Positions 57,743 through 64,000 of a stretch of DNA of 64,000 nt are shown here, piece after piece. The position numbers and the translations under genes were made by a program. Below the pieces are notes generated by a model. The model was not told the DNA's origin, did not search any database, and was given only the letters and a program-made list of their open reading frames with translations. This stretch comes from Stictocephala bisonia (lineage: Eukaryota > Arthropoda > Insecta > Hemiptera > Membracidae). The DNA lies in the NCBI GenBank assembly GCA_035578905.1, contig JAQJVL010000683.1:1-64000 (forward strand), given 5' to 3'. The stretch's first letter is position 1; every line of letters starts with the position of its first letter.

Positions 57743-58740
57743 CGGGATTTAAGTGTTAAGAACTTTATATCAAACACAAACTTTCAATTTTTTTTCTTTA
57801 TCTGCATTGAATAAAATAAATGGTTATAATTATACGTTGTCTTTTGTTCAACATTCTTTTCTTTATATAAGATTTAATTTACTTTATCTTTTTATGTATA
57901 ACAAGAGGATTATGTTTTAAAATACTTTATTTAAAGTTATCGAGTCTTTTCTTACAAATTTAAATCGAGTTACAATACCAAAATCTGATAAACCGATAAA
58001 ACTCTCGTGCTTTAAATTAAGTTCTTTCTGAAAGTGTTCCAAAACTTTGAGAAGGCTAGCAGCCTAACGTTCTTGTTTCATTCGGTTTCCTACTCTTAGG
58101 CCCCTTGTTACATGTCGTCTTCATAATATGTTAAGTTGGTATCACATGCTAGCTTTTAAAAATATTTTCAAACTTTTAACTTAATCTTTATTCAAAAGGA
58201 CTTTATATTTCCATAGGATTGTTTAATAAAAATGAATTTACTATTTACTAGTGACTTCCTCTTAACGTTCAATTTGAGCCGCAGGCCAGATGGCTAAATT
58301 GCCACTGTTCTGCTGACGTTTTTACTAAAAGTGAACGATCTCCACAGTAGAAGATTTAGGAGCTAATGCTGTTATCAATGTGCATTTAAAAACCAAAATA
58401 AACGTAGGAAGGAATAAAAGATACTTATTTTCTGTAACTTAAAAAATCATACAATAATGATAAAATAAAAAGGCCCCTAAATGATACATACCCATTTTGG
58501 GGACCCATCATATTAAAAAAAACAAAAGTCCGGTACGATATTTAGAAGACATATCATTAAAATAATTTTTCGTGATTCTTAAAATGTTAATTATTTCACA
58601 AAATTACTTTTAAAAAATTAAGTAAATAAAATTATTTATTGAAATACAAATTAATTATGCTGCCAATGAACAATCAATACAAGTAATTTTGAAATATAGC
58701 GGTAAATTTATTTTAATGTTATGTTTCACCTCTACCCCCT
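57743..58740. other. Family P right part, then AT-rich DNA
   Basis: 57743-57830 is the right part of family P. 57960-58140 resembles 60655-60790 (GATAAAACTC...CTTTCTGAAAGTGTTC... and TTCTTGTTTCATTC), another old dispersed repeat. No gene. Confidence 0.5.
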
Positions 58741-58744
58741 CCAG

Positions 58745-58930
58745 TCAGGCCTTCAGGCGAGCACATACACGTGAATTTTAACTGCATTCTAGCATCAAGT
58801 TTAAATCCGACTTAAATTTGCTCCGTCCAAGAGGCCACGGATTTGGACTGAAGGCCGACCCATACACGTGAGGCGCAGTCCGGGCCTTGAGGCCGGGTCT
58901 CTCTTGTATGGGGGGCCTTAAACCTCACCA
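58745..58930. other. GC-rich block with repeated CACGTGA motifs
   Basis: Contains ATACACGTGA twice (58766 and 58862 regions), several GGCC palindromes, and AGGCCTTCAGG / GACTGAAGGCC segments. It could be the remnant of a DNA transposon whose ends I cannot define. The minus-strand 70-codon frame is not supported. Confidence 0.35.
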
Positions 58931-59169
58931 CACATGAATCAATATTAGGTTTACATACATAAATACTATTCAAATTCCCTAAGTTGTAGTTAAAAATAAT
59001 TTTAATAAATACCTGAAATGGCATTTAATATCGTTGTAATATTTGTTAAGGGCACAGCAATCTTTTAAAATTACAAAGCAGCGGGGAAATTCAGTTCCCT
59101 AGTTAAAATTATAATTATAATTAAATTGAACGATTCGTTTGATTTGCGCAAAAAAGTATCACTAAAATT

Positions 59170-59370
59170 TAACACTCTTTTAAAATAGACTGGTGTCAAC
59201 AGATAAGAAGTATCATTGCCCTGAAACCACTTCGTTTAAAAGTTTAAAAACTCTACTTTACTTTGGCAGTTAATAAAACTTTCTCATGGATTTAAAGTGT
59301 TAAGAATTGTATATCAAACAATCACTTTTAAAATGATTGCTTAATCATGCTGAAATAAAATGAAATATTC
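59170..59370 (+). repeat. Dispersed repeat family P, empty copy
   Basis: Aligns with 57263-57385 and then with 57743-57830 across only about 15-20 bases where the other copy has the 36-bp satellite array. It shows the state of the repeat without satellite. Confidence 0.8.
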
Positions 59371-59740
59371 AAAAATGTACTTTTTCTTTGGTGAGTTTTT
59401 TGTGTATAATTTAAATTTCAAATGAGATTGTTATTTTAAATAATTTGAACTATATACGCGTTCTAATTAGATGATTATTCTCTAAAGTGTTTCATGTGTA
59501 TGTATTTGGACATAAGGATGTTTTGTATGCTAGGTATTTAAGTGATTTTTTTGTAATTGTTTATTATGTGTCCGAGAGATTTTGAGCAATGTCGAAACAC
59601 ATTGGCGTTTATATTTTCGTATGTTATTTGTAATACTTATAATGTAACTTTTAGAGTACATGTTTATGCATTTATTATTTGATCTATTATGATTTATATT
59701 TTTATTTTATTTGCGAGTATAGTGGCAAAAAAGTACCTAA

Positions 59741-60300
59741 GAGTCTGCAGAGGCTATCAAAGGCTGTCGGTCATGTTGATTTTGAGACCACAAGAACAAT
59801 GCTATTTTCGAACCATACATACGATCACGCGTATCCAAACTAAACAGTTAGTTTTGAACATATTTTTCCAAACAAATTACATTTGATCAAGAATGAAATT
59901 GTGCGTTAGAAAGGTTTAACGAATTCCTAATTAGTTTTAAGGAAAAACATATAAAAGGTATTTAGTTAGAAGTTTTTATTTTCACTTATTTTTCAAAACT
60001 AGGCGCATTTATTCAAAATATGAAAAGCAACCCCAATTAACTGTACAAAGGTAGCACAATAATTAGTCTTTTAATTGGAGACTATAATAAACGAATTAAT
60101 AATAGAATAGTTTATTATTTTTATTTTTAGTTTTTTTTTTGTAAAAAAGCTTAATTGATACATATTCATTTTATGATGCCATTTAAAATGATGCCTCATT
60201 TACAACTTTTGATCAACAAACAAGGAAAATATGGATCCGCAAATAATATTGTTCTTATGTAATTAAAACCAACGTGGCCGACAGCCTCTGCATACTCTTA
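59741..60300. mobile_element. Possible foldback/MITE with AAGAGTCTGCAGAGGC arms
   Basis: AAGAGTCTGCAGAGGCTATC...GGCTGTCGGTCATGTTG (59740-59782) pairs with the complement of CAACGTGGCCGACAGCCTCT...ATACTCTT (60272-60300); the left arm has an extra approximately 10 bp. The interior is AT-rich and non-coding. No target duplication identified. Confidence 0.5.
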
Positions 60301-60862
60301 AAAGACAATCAAGTAAGACAAAAGGTTGTTCCTTTACTTATCATTTTTTTGTAACATTAATGTTATATTATTCAATTGTATGATGACTGGCGTGTGTCAA
60401 ATGGCCAATATTAGGTCTTTAAAAATAAGTTGCATGTTAAATATATAAAATATCCATGCATATTTTCTAAAATAAATTGTTGTAGACCTGAGTATGGTTG
60501 ATAAGCTATATTGCTAAGTTTAATTTTGAAAGGTATTTCTTTGTTTTTTGGTGTTATTATTATGTTGCATGTATGTTTGTATTATTATAGAACATTATTT
60601 GTTTTCTATCATATTCTATTCCAAAAAAGATTTCGAGACATTCCATAACAATGAGGTTTTGATGCCAACATGTGATAATACTATAAAACTCCCGTCCTTT
60701 TAATTGAGTTTTTTTCTAAAGTTTTCTAGACCTTTGAAAGACTCAATTAAGTTGGCATTCTTGTTTCATTCAAATTCTTCCATCTAGGTCTCACTTAAAT
60801 CTGTTATGATAAGTTATTATGAAAGAGAAACTGTACAGAAAATTAAGATCAGGCTTATCAGC

Positions 60863-61885
60863 GGCATCCTTGGTGTTTCTCTAGAAGGCTCTTATTCGAC
60901 AGCTCCTTGAATATGCCTCTGTTGTATGGACGCCTCATCAGCTCTACCTGTCGAACCGCTGATAAATATTAAACCTTGTTTTCGTTTTAATATTATTTAT
61001 TTTAGAGTAAGAATTACAAAAATATGTCGTGCTCTTAACTTTTCTTAATAACAACTGAACTGACAATTGTGTCTCTATGACAACATAAATAAAAACAAAT
61101 AATGCAGATGGTGCCAAAGTGCTAAATTTTAATTAGTCACTTAACAACCGCTTACAGGAAATTCAAAGGAGATTTGTTTTACAACTGTGCTTAAAAACTG
61201 GCCAACTACTTCAGCCTAGTGCATATTCAGCCTACAAAATAACATCTAGTGCAGATGTTCAACCTTCACCCTCTTCAACTTCGTCAACACGTTGTTGACT
61301 TGGTATTTCTGTTCAAACTTATTAGAGGAACTGTCGATTGCCCAGAATTATTGGTAAAAGGCATCCTGAGGACTCCTTTCAGAACAAGATTACAGGACAT
61401 ATTTGCCCATCAACACCACAGAACAAACTACCTCAAAAATGCCCCAATGAGTAGAATACAGGAGATGGGCAATGTTGTCGCCTGCAATATGGACTTTTTA
61501 CACGATTCTCTTGGATCATTCAGGATAAAACTATTCACACTTCAACCTCGTCTACTTCGACAATAAATCAATCCACTCTTTTCCTTCTAAATCTTCTCCG
61601 TCTTCTTTACCCGACCACACAAATAATTGGTTCCTCTGATCCCCATTTCTACTCCACCTTCTCTATACACCTGTAATGCAACCACTGTATCAAGTTCATT
61701 ATCTGTAGATATCTACGTGTTTTGTATTGATTATTGAATGTTGTATCTATTAATTTGTACTATATTATATGTATTAATCTGTTATATAATGTATCTATTG
61801 CACTCGTATGTCTATTGTAAGTTATTGTTTTTATGAGTATCCACACAATTTTAAATGACACTGTCGTTGGAAATAAAAATAAAAA
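60863..61885 (+). pseudogene. 5'-truncated Jockey-like LINE (RT C-terminus and 3'UTR)
   Basis: The forward frame at about 60893-60960 reads QLLEYASVVWTPHQLYLSNR, the conserved L-E-Y-A-S-x-V-W motif downstream of the RT core in Jockey-type ORF2. It is interrupted by a 185-bp insertion, resumes at 61153 with EIQRRF, shifts frame once near 61250, and continues in the 61249-61566 frame with VVDLVFLFKLIRGTVDCPE, RTNYLKNAPMSRIQ and DFLHDSLGSFR before a stop. A C/T-rich 3'UTR follows and ends with CACTGTCGTTGGAAATAAAAAT, the usual GGAAATAAA-type Jockey end. The RT catalytic core and endonuclease are missing. It is inactive. Confidence 0.85.
60961..61145. mobile_element. 185-bp insertion inside the Jockey-like relic
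   Basis: The 7-bp sequence AACCGCT occurs at 60954-60960 and again at 61146-61152. Skipping one copy plus the intervening 185 bp makes the RT frame continue without a shift, so this is a true insertion with a 7-bp target duplication. The insert is AT-rich without clear terminal repeats, tRNA-like boxes or poly(A), so its class is unknown. Confidence 0.75.
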
Positions 61886-61889
61886 ATAT

Positions 61890-62530
61890 TTAAAAATAAA
61901 ATTTTAAACATTTTGTTGAGTATTTGTTTTAAATTTAATAGTTTTAACATCTAATTATTAACAATAATACATGTTTAAATGTATACAATTCCTAAAAGAT
62001 CTTATTTATAAATGGTTTTTCATTTTCCATTATTACTATTAATTATTTTTTTTATTCCTCGCAACGTAATAAATGAAGATTATATTATTTATAGAGCATA
62101 TCTCATAATGGACATAAGTCAACAATGCCTCTATCAAAGGCCAACAAAACACATATCTTAAAAATTGCTCTGTTATTTTATAGTTTGAATTTTGTTCGAA
62201 GAAATATTCAATGCTCTGTGTAAAGTCTATTAAAAAAGATAAACTTTGTTTTTTATATCTGCAATAGGGCTTAAAAGCATTGTATTTGTGCTCTTCTGCA
62301 ATATAATATAATTATATTTTGAAAATTAAAAATACTTAACACTGATTTAGTTAATTTGTATAGTCGAATTCTTATTATGTTACTGTGTTTGTACGTGTAT
62401 TCATGTAAAACGTATTAAATTGTTTTTTTAATCTTGAAAATCAACACGTAAATAATTAAAGAAAATGAAATTTTCAGATGAAAGTAATAGAATCTATTCT
62501 TAAAACTTAGGCTTAAGAGGCCGGTGTCAT
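61890..62530. other. AT-rich non-coding DNA
   Basis: Nothing recognised. Confidence 0.5.
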
Positions 62531-62706
62531 AGCTAGAATCTATATTTTCCGGTGACAACCGCGTCTAATATTTACAATCTACAATATTTACAAGATAACC
62601 AGACGTTTCGCCCATTCTGTGATGTGGCATCCTCAGTGGTTTCTCATCTGTAATATATTAGATAGTAACTTGACATGGTTGTCACTGGAAAATGTATATT
62701 CTAGTT
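62531..62706. mobile_element. Short foldback element/MITE
   Basis: CTAGAATCTATATTTTCCGG and TGACAACC (62533-62560) pair with GGTTGTCACTGGAAAATG and TATATTCTAG (62677-62704), about 29-bp arms with a few mismatches and an approximately 116-bp interior. The interior has AGACGTTTCGCCCATTCTGT and CATCCTCAGTGG, a motif pair seen in many insect foldback repeats. Confidence 0.7.
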
Positions 62707-62886
62707 AATAAAATCTATAATTGTGAATGGAAAATCTACGTTAAATCAATACACAGAATATGAATTACATACATTAGATATATTATTTCAATAGAATAAC
62801 TTTCATTCCTATTTGGTGGCGTACATTATTATGGATTATACATCATATTTGAGTATTATAGAATGTTTAAAAATAAGGACATAAAA

Positions 62887-63114
62887 TATTGAAATAGAAC
62901 TGGAAAACTATAAGATCTTCAGAGATCAAAAATTCTGGAAATACTGTAAAAAGGGTAAGGAGAGGTTATGCTGTGAAGTAGTTGACTCTATAAATGCATT
63001 GAACGAGGTGTACGAGCTAATAATGGAGTTGAAGGGGACAGACCTTCCACGAGGCCAGCTTGAAGATGTAGTTTACGGCTTGCTTAAGGTCTCCAAGCCT
63101 AAAATCCCATCTTA
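62887..63114 (+). other. Open frame without ATG, joined to a tandem array
   Basis: From just after a TAA near 62886 a forward frame is open for about 75 codons to TAA after ...KVSKPKIPS. It has balanced, protein-like composition (FRDQKFWKYCKKGKERLCC, then EVVDSINALNEVYELIMEL). It lacks an upstream ATG, and no strong splice acceptor is visible (ATCTTCAG near 62922 is a weak candidate). Its 3' half is homologous to each unit of the following array. It may be a terminal exon or exon relic that seeded the satellite; I recognise no family. Confidence 0.35.
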
Positions 63115-63960
63115 ATACTAGCCTCTTGCAAGGCTCTTTAAGAGCTGAAAGAGCTAATGAAGGTGAGAAGGAGGCAGACCTTCCCACGAGGCGGGCTTAA
63201 AGATGTAATTTATGACTTGCTTCAAGTCTACAAGCTGAAAACCCTATCTTAATACAAGCCTCTCGTGAGACTCAGTAAGAACTGTAAGATTTAACGAAGG
63301 TGAGAAGGGGCACACCTTTCTACGTGGCCAGCTTAAAGGTATAGAATTTATGGCTTGCTTTAGGTCTACAAGCTTAAAAGCGTACCTTAATACAATCCTC
63401 TTGTGAGACTAAACAAGAGCTGTAAGAGATAATAAGGTGAGAAGGGGGCAGACTTTCTACGTGTCCGAATTACAGATGTAATTAACGACTTGGTTTAGGC
63501 CTTCAAGCTTAAAACCCTATCTTAATACAAGCCTCTCATGAGACTCAGCAAGAGCTGTAAGAGATAATGAGGGTGAGAAGGGGGCAGACCTTTTCTACGT
63601 GGCCAGCTTGAAGGTGTAATTTACGGCTTTCTTTAGGCCTTCCAAGCTTAAAACCTTATCTTAATACAAGCCTCTCATGAGACTCAGCAAGAGCTGTAAG
63701 AGATAATGAGGGTGAGAAGGGGGCAGACCTTTTCTACGTGGCCAGCTTGAAGGTGTAATTTACGGCTTTCTTTAGGCCTTCCAAGCTTAAAACCTTATCT
63801 TAATACAAGCCTCTCATGAGACTCAGCAAGAGCTGTAAGAGATAATGAGGGTGAGAAGGGGGCAGACCTTTTCTACGTGGCCAGCTTGAAGGTGTAATTT
63901 ACGGCTTTCTTTAGGCCTTCCAAGCTTAAAACCAATCATAATACAAGCCTCACGTGAGAC
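62990..63960 (+). repeat. 136-139-bp tandem array, about 7 units
   Basis: CAGACC (or variant) recurs at 63039, 63175, 63311, 63449, 63585, 63724 and 63863. Each unit holds GAAGGGGGCAGACCTT, a TACGTGGCCAGCTT-like segment, a TTTAGG-CC/T-TCCAAGCTTAAAA segment and TTAATACAAGCCTCTC. The last three units are almost identical, earlier ones diverged, so growth is recent at the right side. The period is not a multiple of 3. The array may continue past the window end. Confidence 0.92.
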
Positions 63961-64000
63961 TAGTTTAGTAAGTTTACGTTAAAATATGAACAGCATTCTG

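Noticed and set aside
57304..57814. Five overlapping ORFs (61-134 codons) on both strands
   Set aside because: All are translations of the 36-bp satellite in different frames.

Overview
This is eukaryotic, AT-rich, non-genic DNA, most likely from an insect with a large repeat-rich genome. The support is interstitial TTAGG runs at three places, insect-type transposable elements (Jockey/CR1-like LINEs, tRNA-derived SINEs, Harbinger, mariner and hAT MITEs), and no bacterial gene organisation. A hemipteran is possible but I cannot prove it. I found no convincing host protein-coding gene. The only intact coding sequences are the two ORFs of one LINE. There is no CRISPR array, no prokaryotic system and no viral gene.

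Layout: 1-6470 is AT-rich DNA with a decayed RT tail (about 1200-1375), an interstitial TTAGG run, a SINE at 2671 and a hairpin at 5103. The dominant structure is a tandem segmental duplication: copy 1 at 6472-22670 and copy 2 at 22671-31483. Both copies hold the same succession of blocks: MITE, 36/72-bp satellite, 19-bp CT-rich minisatellite, LINE-tail relic, SINE and an A-rich 19-bp minisatellite. Copy 1 is almost twice as long. Its CT minisatellite has expanded to about 2.3 kb, a full-length 4.9-kb LINE (11963-16837) has inserted in it, and it carries an extra block with a second CT array (19137-19720). Several 110-250-bp stretches are identical or nearly identical between copies although flanking DNA has diverged; one begins directly after a good splice-acceptor-like sequence.

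31484-50600 holds dispersed repeats: a 330-bp pair, a 134-bp tandem, members of an approximately 400-bp dispersed family, SINEs, a mariner MITE, a Harbinger element that still encodes the N-terminus of its transposase (41298-41958), a 125-bp tandem array, a 39-bp array and TA microsatellites. 51259-52500 is a 30-bp array that happens to stay open in one frame. 53040-56150 has further repeats, two MITEs, a hAT-like element and the first minus-oriented 36-bp satellite block. 57400-57735 is a plus-oriented block of the same G-quadruplex-capable satellite. 60863-61885 is a 5'-truncated Jockey-like LINE interrupted by a 185-bp insertion with a 7-bp target duplication. 62890-63960 is a 136-139-bp tandem array whose first unit is continuous with an open reading frame.

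The parts do not form a pathway. The biology visible is repeat dynamics: array expansion after duplication, LINE insertion into an array, a SINE whose 3' end resembles the intact LINE (a likely source of its retrotransposition machinery), and a short satellite found at five loci in two orientations. All alignments were made by eye.
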